Source of the DNA: Lichina pygmaea
Lineage: Eukaryota > Ascomycota > Lichinomycetes > Lichinales > Lichinaceae
NCBI GenBank assembly: GCA_963422465.1
Contig: OY730174.1
Location: forward strand, 744,001-808,000
Length of the DNA: 64,000 bases
Direction: 5' to 3'
A program made the position numbers and the translations under genes. This document shows positions 55,084 to 64,000 of the stretch, piece by piece. Numbering within the stretch: the first letter of the stretch is position 1; each line of letters starts with the position of its first letter. The notes beneath the pieces were generated by a model. It searched no databases. It saw nothing but the letters and a program-made list of their open reading frames with translations, and was not told where the DNA came from.

Positions 55084-55532
55084 GATTGACCAGTGCTCTC
55101 AGAGTGGTGCTCCCAGAATCATGGAGGAGTTGTCAAGTGGGGCTCATCCGCCAATTACCGTAGTGAGCGCTTTGATGCCCCGCACTTATAGGAGCGGTGC
55201 TGCGTACAGTAATGCCTAGACACAGGCACCGTTACCGTGTATCCGCAGCTCTATAGCGGCGATTGGTCACTAAATTTAGGCTTCCTACAGCTGGCGCCTA
55301 CAGCAATCTTGCTTTTTGTGCGCCATCGTGGATGGCAAGTTGCGTAATGACAAGGCTTACAAATTGACGACATCCCGAGACGACCACGCCTAAGAGTATA
55401 CCAACCGCCCCTGACCGCAGAAGCAGATATAAACAACTCAAACATCAACAGAACCAACAATACTGTTCAGGCCGAGACTACCAGTCAGTGCTCTCTATCG
55501 CACCTTCGTTACGGCCTGGACTTTCAGTCAAC
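55084..55532. promoter_or_regulatory. Shared LTV1/LSG1 upstream region
   Basis: 449 bp between divergent starts of two ribosome-biogenesis genes. CTCATC at 55143-55148 (GATGAG on the other strand) matches the core of the PAC element found in yeast ribosome-biogenesis promoters. GATTGG near 55260-55266 is an inverted CCAAT box. No AAAATTTT (RRPE) element is present. Functional meaning is inferred only. Confidence 0.4.
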
Positions 55533-57548
55533 ATGGTCTTGCCCAAATCCCGGAATACGGTTGGACTGGGCCACAGCTTGATGAAAGACCGGTTCCGCGG
55601 CGGGAAAAGCACTGATCGGCAAGGCGACTCGTCCGGCATACGGAGGAAGGGCCAAAATGGCGAAACAGTTCGTTCTCCGAACTGGTGTGGTAGACCTAAT
55701 ATCCTGGATGCTGACCCAGCGTAGTACGTTACGAAAGGCTCAAACCAGGATGGCTGGATGAAGATGAGAAGCATCACCGAACAGGCAGCCCTGGATGAAT
55801 TTCTCAGTACGGCAGAGCTAGCAGGAACCGATTTCACTGCCGAAAAGCTGAATACCTTGACAATCGTCCATCCGGATCAACACAATCCATTTCTACTCTC
55901 AGCGGACGACGAAAGAAAAGCAGTCAGCAAGCACGCCGAGAACAAAAATAGGTTGACTGTACCCCGGAGACCTCCATGGCATGAAGAAATGACCAAGGAC
56001 GAGCTGGATAGCCAGGAAAAGGCCTCGTTCTTGGACTGGCGGAGGGTGCTGGCCGAGCTACAAGAGTCGAATGACCTCCTTATGACTCCGTTCGAGCGCA
56101 ACCTGGAAGTCTGGCGGCAGCTATGGAGAGTCGTCGAGAGATCGGACCTCGTTGTACAGATTGTCGACGCCAGAAATCCACTTCTGTTTCGGTCGGAAGA
56201 TCTGGGAAGATACGTGAAAGAGGTTGACGCCCAAAAGGAGAACCTGCTCCTGGTCAACAAGGCCGATCTGATGACTAGGGCCCAAAGGAAGGCCTGGGCG
56301 GACTACTTTCAAGCTCAGGGAATCGCGTACAGGTTTTTCTCGGCTTTTCCCAAGGAAGCGAATGCAGGACCTCAAAAATCTCTGAGCGAGAGCCCAGAGA
56401 CAGACAGGCAGCAAGTGGCAACCGGAGAATCAGCGTCAGAAACAGAAAAGGAGCCTCTTACTCATGCGGATGCCGAAGGGAATACTGACGATACGACGCG
56501 GATACTAACTCCCCAAGAGCTGGACGATATCTTTCTTACCTATGGCTCGAATACAGAAGGTGACCATTGGATCCTGCGAATATAATCTCCGAGTACTAAA
56601 TCATTTCCAGCAGATACCGATTCGCACAAGCCGATTCAGGTCGGTCTTGTCGGTTACCCAAACGTGGGTAAATCGTCTACCATAAACGCCCTGATTGGTA
56701 CGAAGAAGGTGTCCGTGTCGGCGACTCCAGGCAAAACAAAGCACTTTCAAACCATACATCTTAGCGAATCAGTCATCCTTTGCGACTGTCCGGGCTTGGT
56801 GTTTCCCAACTTTGCGACCACCAAGGCCGAGCTCGTCTGCAATGGCATTCTCCCAATCGATCAACTTCGAGAGTTCACGGGCCCCGTTGGGCTCGTGTCC
56901 CAGCGTATTCCACAGGCAGTTCTCGAAGCCGCCTACGGCATCCGCATACATACCAGACCTCTGGAGGAGGGAGGGAGCGGCATCCCCACCGCAGAAGAAC
57001 TTCTCGTGGCATACGCCGTGGCTCGTGGTTTCACCAAGACCGGACAGGGCCAGCCGGACGAGTCTCGAGCTGCTCGCTACATTCTCAAGGACTATGTGTC
57101 CGGCAAACTCCTCTTCTGTCACCCTCCGCCGAACGATCCACAAGTGGACCCTCGTACATTCAACGCCGAGGTAGATGTACCTCGCCCGGGCCCAAGCGCC
57201 GAAGGGAGCGAGCCGGAAGAAGAAGGCATTGCGGTCGACAACGCAGTCAAGTTGGGAGACTCACATCGGCAACCTCCCGTGTCGCCCAACGCTGCTCGGA
57301 GCACGAAATCATCTCGGATCGATGCGGCATTTTTCAAATCGACACATGGCAACCAAGGCCATCTTACCATGCCGTTCAACCACAAATATACCGAGCAAGG
57401 AGCGGCCGGAAAGCAGCTAAGCGGGAGGAAGCAGAGGGAGATGGTTGCCTTGGCAAACGGAGTGGGCCCCGGGGAGGTCGCACAGCTGAATAGCAAGAAG
57501 CATTTCAAGGGCAAGAAGGGCAAAGCTACGACAGGGAGGGACGAGTAG
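55533..57548 (+). CDS. LSG1: 60S maturation GTPase LSG1
   Basis: Circularly permuted cytoplasmic GTPase that releases the export adaptor Nmd3 from pre-60S subunits. Exons 55533-55667, 55725-56559 and 56614-57548, 634 aa. The start is MVLPKSRNTVGLGHSLMKDR. The permuted order of GTPase motifs is visible: G4 NKADLMT at about residue 223, later G1 GYPNVGKSS at about 337, and then G3 DCPGLVFPNF. Other marks are LELAGTDFTAEK-like AELAGTDFTAEKLN, FERNLEVWRQLWRVVERSD, and the basic tail SKKHFKGKKGKATTGRDE. The exon 3 acceptor is a tandem CAGCAG, so a one-residue variant is possible. Confidence 0.95.
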
Positions 57549-57874
57549 TTCGTACAGAAACACCCAGGTGCAGGCTGATGTTGGCGTTTGTGTGGCCGGA
57601 AGCTATTTAAGCCTCCAATCTGGCCTCTCTCTAGCCATCCTGCGCGAACATTCGGGGTACGTCTTAGGGGGCTACGAAGTACAAGACCTGTTTCGACATC
57701 TGAGCACGTTTGATCTGGCATTCTGCCACGCTGGGACGCTGCTAGCCGTACCGTAGGGCGGTGAGACCTTGCAGGTCGCTACCCCACCATTCTGCCACCA
57801 CAGCTCAGAGTCCACCAGTGCCACCGAAGTCACCTGTCCGTGACTTATACTGGCAGCAACTCCAGCAGAATACA
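57549..57874. other. Intergenic region LSG1 to acyl-CoA dehydrogenase gene
   Basis: 326 bp in a head-to-tail arrangement. It must contain the LSG1 terminator and the next promoter. Nothing specific is recognised. Confidence 0.35.
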
Positions 57875-59506
57875 ATGACCATGGCGGCCGATGTCCCAGC
57901 AATCGTCACGCATAGAATTGGTGCAAAGGCGAGAAGCATGTTGGATCTGGTACGGTGGACGTTCTCAGTCAGACAACCACCCAGTTAACGATCCGGAACG
58001 CAACAGGTGAAGACCTTTGTCGAGGAAGAATGTTCGCAGTTCTGAGAGCCTATGATCGCCAGCAAGGAAACCACTCATGATTTATCTCAGGCATTCCTGC
58101 CGACTCGGTGTACTTTGCGCAGCTCGGCCACGGCGAACACCGATGGTTGACGTATCCGCCGATCATCGATCGGCTGAAGACGCGCGCCAAGGAACTCGGC
58201 CTGTGGAATCTATTCCTATCGAAAACTTGTCTAGAAGGCGGGGCTGGTTTTTCCAACCTCGAATATGCCCTGATGGCCGAGCATCTAGGCAAATCGAGAG
58301 TGGCGCCTGAAGTACGCGCAACACGGTCTCAATGAACTGTCTCGAAGGCGACCTTGTGTCGCGATCCGTGCTGATGTACCCAAGGCTACAAATACCGCAG
58401 CACCTGACTCCGGAAACATGGATCTCTTGCTCAAGTACGGAGACGAGCGACAGAAGCGGCAATGGCTCGACCCGTTACTGAAGGGAGATATACGATCCGC
58501 CTTCTTGATGACGGAGCCGGATATTGCGTCCTCTGACGCTACGAATATCCGAATGACAATGAAGAGAGAAGGCGATGAATATGTGTTGAACGGAGCAGTA
58601 TGTGATTCGTTCTTCTGGACGATGAGGAGCCCGTTTCCGTTGACCCCCTTTAGAAATGGTGGAGCAGCGGAGCAGGCGATCCCAGATGCAAGATTTATAT
58701 CGTCTTGGGAAAGACCGACCCGCAAAATCCTACCGTTTTCCGCCAGCAATCTGTCATTCTCGTGCCTGCTTCGACGAGGGGCGTCACCATCAGGCGGATG
58801 CTGTCGGTCTACGGCTACGACGATGCGCCCCATGGTCACGGCCAAATAATGTTCGAGAACGTCCGGGTGCCAGCGTCTAACATCGTACTGGGAGAAGGAA
58901 GGGGGTTTGAGGTCGTTCAAGGCCGACTAGGACCGGGGCGGCTACATCATGCGGCGAGAGCCGTCGGCGCGGTATGGTCACCCTGTATCAAGCGCAAGAG
59001 CATCGTAATAACAGCAGCAGGCTGAACGGGCCCTCGACTGGATGCTCGCGAGGGTGAACGACGACAGGCGAAAGACCTTTGGCAAACTGCTGAAAGAGCA
59101 CGGCGTCGTGACCGAATGGATTGGCAGATCCCGGATGGAGATCGACGCCGCTCGACTGATCGTTCTCAGCGCCGCGATCAAGATAGACGACTTGAGTGTC
59201 AAGAACGCCGTCAAGGAGATTGCCGAGGCGAAGGTGTTCGTGCCGAACATCGTCCTAGGTGTCATCGATCGAGCGGTGCAGAGCTGGGGCGCTGCAGGTG
59301 TTAGCCAGGACACGCCGCTGGCATCCATGTGGGCGCATATGCGGACGTTGAAGATCGCCGACGGGCCCGATGAGATTCATCTGCAGCACCTGGCCCGGAA
59401 CGAGAACAGACGCGCCGACAAGTTGCTCGAGACGATGGCGAGGCAGGGGCAAACGGCAAAGGCAATGCTGAAAGAGCATTGCAAGCCTGAAATTTCTCGT
59501 CTGTGA
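57875..59506 (+). CDS. Acyl-CoA dehydrogenase family protein (ACAD10/11-like)
   Basis: FAD-dependent acyl-CoA alpha,beta-dehydrogenase family. Exons 57875-57949, 58007-58031, 58091-58311, 58385-58597, 58654-58971 and 59021-59506, 445 aa. Conserved parts are [53 protein letters not shown] (substrate/FAD loop), [20 protein letters not shown] (tryptophan-binding FAD motif), [40 protein letters not shown], and the C-terminal [15 protein letters not shown] and [15 protein letters not shown]. The layout ([16 protein letters not shown]) is that of ACAD10/11 and related fungal enzymes rather than short-chain ACADs. No clear mitochondrial presequence or PTS1 (ends ISRL; SRL-like but not canonical at every position), so peroxisome is possible. 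The last acceptor is a CAG triplet repeat (in-frame alternatives). Confidence 0.93.
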
Positions 59507-61079
59507 AGCTCTTGGAGCCCATTAGTTTCGAAGAAACGAGTTGGCGTTTGGACCTTTGATAGAGTGGAGTCTCCCCAGAAAACGGTGTATGGTGCCCATG
59601 CAGGTGATTCTTGTTTCTAGCTGCAGAAGCACCGTCTTCCTTGTTTCCGGTGCTGGTGCTGATGTCGGTGCCATGCAATACGAAGCTAAGTCGTGTACGG
59701 AAGCGTACAAACTCGAAAACAGGCAGACGATACCTGTTCTGCATGGTCTGGACAACATGATGGCGGAGGCAGAGGAGTGTCACTTGAAAACATCATACAG
59801 CAAGCAAACGGAAAGGTCATGGTGAGGAGCCATTCGTGCCAGCTTGACTACAGTATATCAAGTACATGGTATTCGATTCCGGGGTGATCTCCTGGCAGTG
59901 GGTCCAGTACGTACGCGTCTTTCTCCTGGTGACACACCTGCTCTGAGTGTTGGGTCTGCTCCTGATGATGCGTGTTGACTTCCAGTGATGACTCGGCGGC
60001 GTAATTGTAGAAGCTCAACATCAGCTCTCAGTGCTGACTCGGGACTCCCTTGCGTGCCTCGGTGGCGGTGATAATAAGTGTCGTACGTACGAATGCACTT
60101 GCTTACGAGTACGTCTGCACATACCCTTGTGCGTATACGTACTGGACGTATGACTCGTTCAAGACCCCTAGGTGATCTCTTATTTTTTTTGATAATTTAC
60201 CTGTTGAATGCGCGGGGCTGTCAAATGTGATGAGAGAGATCTGAGAGGTTTTTCCACCTCCATCTGCGATGTTCGACGAAAGTGTGACCCCTTTCTGTTG
60301 CTGTCAAACATCGGGGGCTTGCAAACGGCGAAATTTCGGTCCGGTGTTGGCGGCGTTCTTTGTATGAAGTACCGCCGTACCCTCGTACCTCCATACTTCG
60401 TACCGGAAGTCCTCCGCGGCACCGGTACATACGTACGTATGGGTATGAGGGTACCTATATACGTATAGGTACCGCCAGCTTGGAGAGGTACGAAGGTACG
60501 TACCCTTGTAGAGAGGTACAGAGATACGTACAGGATCCAAACTAAACCGAAAAAGGCCGAAGGTTCACGCCACCGTCCCAATGAGGAAAACTGAAGGGCA
60601 GCATTGAGCGCAGCTGCTACGGAGCATGCTAATACGTACGATGTTCGACGATAATGTGACACCGCGCACGTACGAGTACTCCGTACACTCGGCAAATACC
60701 GACCGCCCCATAATGCGCTAGTCAAGAAAAAGCCTCGGCCAGGTGGTTGTTACCCGGCCAACTGATCCTGTGTTTACATCCAACATGGTCTGGTCTCTCG
60801 GGATACCATCGTCTAGCTCTACTGTAAGAGCTTTCATAAGTCGGGTATAAAGGTCAGTCTCTCTCCGTCTCTCTTTCCTTCCCTCCCCAGTCTTCATCCT
60901 TTTCTGGCTGTACTGTCCTCGTACATCTGCTGAACGTCTTGACTATCTTGATAATCCAGCTTCAGTGACAGACTCCCTTGTTGGCCAGTGCTTAGGTCTC
61001 GTAGCTCGTCGAGTTCACTCTCTACCAAGTCGTCACTTCTTACTACGTTGCGCCTCGCTCCTCGTCTACCGAAGCAATC
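59507..61079. other. 1.6-kb intergenic region with GTAC-palindrome clusters
   Basis: No gene supported. Open frames at 59541-59825 and 60180-60725 lack similarity. Exceptional density of GTAC/CGTACG words at 60080-60150, 60350-60540 and 60630-60690, many of them overlapping. 60850-61079 is pyrimidine-rich and likely the 5' UTR of the Spo12-like gene. Confidence 0.5.
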
Positions 61080-61670
61080 ATGTCCACAGAGTCGATCCTC
61101 TCGGACCGCGACGTCAATGCCCCCGTCAACGGCGGCGCGCCCGCAGATGCCAAGGACGGCGCATCAATGGGACCCGCCAAGTCGCTAGAGTACCACCGTC
61201 AGAGACTCAACGACGATAGGTTCGCGGCCTTGTTCATTCAATCTTAAATTTTTTCTTCAAAGACGTCCAGCAAGGCACTCTAGATAGCGGGTATGCATCT
61301 GTACGCGACGGAACATCTCGCTGACAGGGCACCCTCCAAGCGACAGAGCCAACCAGAAATACGTCTCGCCGTCCGACGGTATCATGTCGCCATGTACGGC
61401 CAAGCTCTCTGCGTACCGGAACAAGCATATCATGAAGTACGTTGTCCTTGCCTTCCCCTCATCTGCAATAGCGCAGTGGATATGATACTAATCACGCCAC
61501 TTCACAGAGCAAAGCCACAGTCGCTGTTCGGCAAGCCCGCAGCATCGAACGTCTCATCCGGTCTATCCCTCGCATCCACGCCGGACAAGACAGACACCAA
61601 AGAGAGTAGCACCGAGAGCGGCACAGACGACAGCACAGCGGCGTCTAAAGAGTCTTCCCCTTTCCGCTAA
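61080..61670 (+). CDS. Spo12-family cell-cycle protein
   Basis: Small nuclear/nucleolar proteins that promote mitotic exit with the FEAR network in budding yeast. Exons 61080-61219, 61347-61436 and 61508-61670, 130 aa. The family box is KYVSPSDGIMSPCTAKLSAY followed by RNKHIMKAKPQSLF, preceded by SILSDRDVNAPV and YHRQRLNDD. The C-terminus is disordered Ser/Thr-rich with TPDK and SPFR sites. The acceptor of intron 1 is uncertain by a few residues: CAG at 61344-61346 was chosen, while AAG at 61338-61340 would add two residues in the same frame. Confidence 0.85.
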
Positions 61671-62271
61671 GAGCACGGGGATGGCTCTGCTGTTTGGGCC
61701 TCTCTTCTTTTCCTTCCAGGGCTGCTGCGCCTGCATTGCGTGTTGCATATGGCCTTTTGGTCCTTTGGTGATACCTGGAGATCGCATACAGCAGCTTTGT
61801 CGACCATGGCTTGAGAGGGGTGGGGCTTTGTGTGGGGTTCACGGTACTTGGAGCATGAATGAATCCTTTTCGAGACGACCGAACGACGACGATAGATGGA
61901 GTCGTGAGGCTCTTGTGTAGGCTGCTGTACGTGGGATGACCTCCGTATGCTCAGTTGTATCGGAGTTCGTTCTTGCTGGGCACTGGATCTGTTCGCCCTA
62001 CACCTTGCCGCCGCTGCGAACTTTATCCACCGAAGCCAACTTCGAATCCCAAATTCTTTAGCTGACAGGAACAGGAGGACCATCTCGTGCCCTCTCTACT
62101 GTGGCCACGGCGAGTTTACCTCTACTTGCTCACTGTAGTTCTACAATTGCCCTCTAACTTGAAAACCTAGCATGGTATTCAATTCTGCTGCTCTCCTCTC
62201 CCCCCTCGCCCATCCCCCTTCCCCAGCTCATCAACGCTTGTCACCGCTCACAACCCAAGAAAACCATCCCT
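61671..62271. other. Intergenic region Spo12-like gene to UreF gene
   Basis: 601 bp, head-to-tail. The 100 bp before UreF are pyrimidine-rich (CTCTCCTCTCCCCCCTCGCCC), typical of fungal promoters/5' UTRs. No other feature. Confidence 0.45.
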
Positions 62272-63648
62272 ATGAACCCCACCAAGCCACAGGCCGCCGC
62301 TCAAGAACAACCCAGTGTTGACGAAAATAACAACAACAACAACAACAACAACAATCGAGATGTAGCCAAGGAGCTTTGTTCCGAGATCGTCGAGCTGGAA
62401 CTTCGGCTACGGGATGCTAGACGACGGCTCGACGAGGCTGGTCGCTGTCTTGGTGCTAGCGTGGGAGATGGAGGAGGACAGACTGATGGAGGAGGAGGGC
62501 GAGGTGGAACGGTGACGCTTGATTCAGAACACGGTAATCTATGTCCTGTTCTTGCGCTGTTCACAATACTCTGGCTCCTTCTCCTTGTTCCCCAGAACAT
62601 GACCTACCAGTCCCTATCTCTCAGGCAGGCAATCTCCATCACGTCTTCTTGCAGTCTGAGTGATGGTCGTCAATCAATTTTCATCTCCGCAATTGACACT
62701 TCCGCCGTTCTCTCTTGCATAGCCTCACCAAGACCGGGCATTGTCTCGCACGGCAAGGTGGCGGTCAACCACGCTCTTCTACTTCTGTCGGACTCGGCGC
62801 TGCCACTAGGATCCTTCGCCTTTTCATCGGGTCTGGAGTCCTATCTCGCCCATCACCGGAGGCGGGCTCGGGGATCGATACCGGGTTCTTCCTCCTTCAC
62901 GTCCTCGTCGTCCGCAGTGTCGGGGTCACCCCCCACCCCTGGCAACTCCGTGAGAGCCGTCCCCTCGTTCATGCTTTTCTTGTCCCTGTCACTATCGTCC
63001 GTGGCTTCGACCGCGTTGCCGTATGTCCTCGCGGCTCATCGATCCCCGGAGACCATCATCGCGCTGGACGACCAGTACGACGCGTCGCTGGCCTGCACCG
63101 TTGCGCGCCGGGCCAGCATCGCGCAGGGACGCGCGCTGTTGAGCGTCTGGACGCGCGCTTTCGCGGCGAGTTTGAGCGGTGCGGTAGCCGGGGACGAGGA
63201 TCTCCAAGCGGCAGTCGCAGCAATCGAGGAGCTGCGTCGAGCATCCTCCCACCCGTCGTCCTCGTCCCACAGATCCACCTCTACAGCCCCTCACGTTCCC
63301 GACTCGCGTCCCCGCGGCACACATCACGCTCCATTTCCGCCATCTTCTCACTTCCCTCCGCTCTGGGGCGCCGTGACGCGCGTCATGGCCGTCGCCGCGT
63401 ACGAAGCCGCCTATGTGTTCTTGCTGAATCACGTCAAGGCCGTGGTCAGCGCCGCCGTGCGCGCCAACGTGCTCGGCTCGTACCAGGCCCAAGCCATCCT
63501 CGTGGACGACCGCACGCGGGAAGCCATAGAGCGGGCTCTCCACGAGAACCGGACCGTCGCCGTCCAGAACGCAGCGCAGACGGCGCCCGTCCTCGATCTT
63601 TGGATGGGCAGACATGAGTTGCTGTATTCGAGGATATTCAATTCATGA
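62272..63648 (+). CDS. ureF: Urease accessory protein UreF
   Basis: Part of the UreD/F/G complex that delivers Ni2+ and CO2 to apo-urease in the cytosol. Exons 62272-62533 and 62723-63648, 395 aa when spliced. Exon 1 has an Asn run (about 10 N, from an AAC microsatellite) and a short coiled coil (KELCSEIVELELRLRDARRR). Exon 2 holds the UreF domain: LLLLSDSALPLGSFAFSSGL, LSLSLSSVASTALPYVLAAH, CTVARRASIAQGRALLSVW, LWGAVTRVMAVAAYEAAYVF, AVVSAAVRANVLGSYQAQAI, and the end LWMGRHELLYSRIFNS. A Ser/Pro-rich insert lies in the middle. The 189-nt intron is in frame and stop-free. It is treated as an intron because it has GTAATC...GCATAG signals and interrupts no conserved part. Confidence 0.92.
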   Translation: MNPTKPQAAAQEQPSVDENNNNNNNNNNRDVAKELCSEIVELELRLRDARRRLDEAGRCLGASVGDGGGQTDGGGGRGGTVTLDSEHGNLCPVLALFTILWLLLLVPQNMTYQSLSLRQAISITSSCSLSDGRQSIFISAIDTSAVLSCIASPRPGIVSHGKVAVNHALLLLSDSALPLGSFAFSSGLESYLAHHRRRARGSIPGSSSFTSSSSAVSGSPPTPGNSVRAVPSFMLFLSLSLSSVASTALPYVLAAHRSPETIIALDDQYDASLACTVARRASIAQGRALLSVWTRAFAASLSGAVAGDEDLQAAVAAIEELRRASSHPSSSSHRSTSTAPHVPDSRPRGTHHAPFPPSSHFPPLWGAVTRVMAVAAYEAAYVFLLNHVKAVVSAAVRANVLGSYQAQAILVDDRTREAIERALHENRTVAVQNAAQTAPVLDLWMGRHELLYSRIFNS

Positions 63649-63885
63649 TATGCCATCAGCCCTCGTTTTGATTGGAAGAGGGAATGCTAAGTTAGTGCGC
63701 GATTGTGTTGGAGGTTGACGGGCTGATCTTTAGAAGCGCATGATCGTCTGTACAGAGAGCAAAGAGAGAAGGGCGGGGTGAGGGGGTTAATAATTAGTAG
63801 TAGTACAGCACGGCTTTCAACCGGCGCCTGTCACATGCTCACGGGCGCCACATTCTCCGTATGCTTTTCAGCCGCGCAAGACACA
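63649..63885. other. Short intergenic region between convergent genes
   Basis: 237 bp of 3' flanks, containing TTAATAATTAGTAGTAGTAC (63787-63806), which may serve 3'-end formation. Confidence 0.35.
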
Positions 63886-64000
63886 TTACAGAGCCCCTCC
63901 GACAAGGCTCACGATCCACATGGCGATGCGGACATGCAAGCCGACCCTCCTCTCGGCAGTCGCAAAGTCGTCGATCGTCACCATCCTCGCATGCTCCTGC
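63886..64000 (-). CDS. 3' end of an unidentified gene (partial)
   Basis: A minus-strand frame open to the window edge gives 37 residues, QEHARMVTIDDFATAERRVG then LHVRIAMWIVSLVGGAL, and a TAA at 63886-63888. The balanced composition and the hydrophobic C-terminus (a possible membrane tail) suggest a real gene end convergent with UreF. I do not recognise it. Confidence 0.45.
   Translation of the reverse strand, partial: QEHARMVTIDDFATAERRVGLHVRIAMWIVSLVGGAL

Noticed and set aside
62030-62060. TTCGAATCC-type word resembling a tRNA T-loop
   Set aside because: No matching acceptor, D or anticodon arms could be folded around it.

Overview
The window is nuclear DNA of a filamentous ascomycete (Pezizomycotina; the class cannot be fixed from this sequence alone). 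The evidence is a dense, two-strand layout of about 21 conserved eukaryotic genes, introns mostly 50-240 nt with GTACGT/GTAAGT/GTATGT-type donors, and gene families typical of such fungi: questin-oxidase-like DUF4243, a DUF6914-like protein, a Cut12-type spindle-pole protein, a Spo12-family protein and a GCN2/cpc-3 kinase. I saw no rRNA, tRNA, CRISPR, prophage or retroelement copy.

Layout. 1-13 kb: the tail of an unknown gene, ORC2 (-) divergent from argJ/ARG7 (+), SEC61 (-, 8 exons), an 800-bp inverted-repeat transposable element next to a Tc1/mariner-like relic, then the Cut12-like gene (-). 13-22 kb: an orphan membrane/coiled-coil gene, an APH-fold kinase, a DUF6914-like gene (-), a questin-oxidase-like gene (-) divergent from RIB1 (+). 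21.9-26 kb: a gene-poor stretch with a short TIR element and diverged repeats. 26-40 kb: a CID/RS splicing-type protein (-) divergent from ALG3 (+), COA1 (-) divergent from ARO2 (+), a SYN8-type Qc-SNARE (-), and an orphan 539-aa protein (+). 40-53 kb: GCN2 (+), CWC2 (-) divergent from RBG1/DRG1 (+), and a SIS1-type J-protein (+). 53-64 kb: LTV1 (-) divergent from LSG1 (+), an acyl-CoA dehydrogenase (+), a Spo12-family gene (+), urease accessory UreF (+), and the tail of an unknown gene (-).

How the genes relate. Most are unlinked housekeeping functions, but several divergent pairs share short intergenic regions. LTV1/LSG1 joins a 40S-maturation factor to a 60S-maturation GTPase. argJ, ARO2 and GCN2 all belong to general amino-acid control, and argJ has a GAGTCA (Gcn4/CPC1-type) core upstream. 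Exon structures were derived by hand from splice signals plus family homology. Every multi-exon model listed closes exactly in frame.

The most interesting sequence-level observations are about splicing: a 15-nt microexon in RBG1, a 10-nt first exon in SEC61, a GC-AG intron, NAGNAG acceptors, and three stop-free introns whose length is a multiple of three (in GCN2, the J-protein and UreF). Next is the palindromic transposable element whose repeated modules encode the same short peptide. I found no convincing new multi-gene system.
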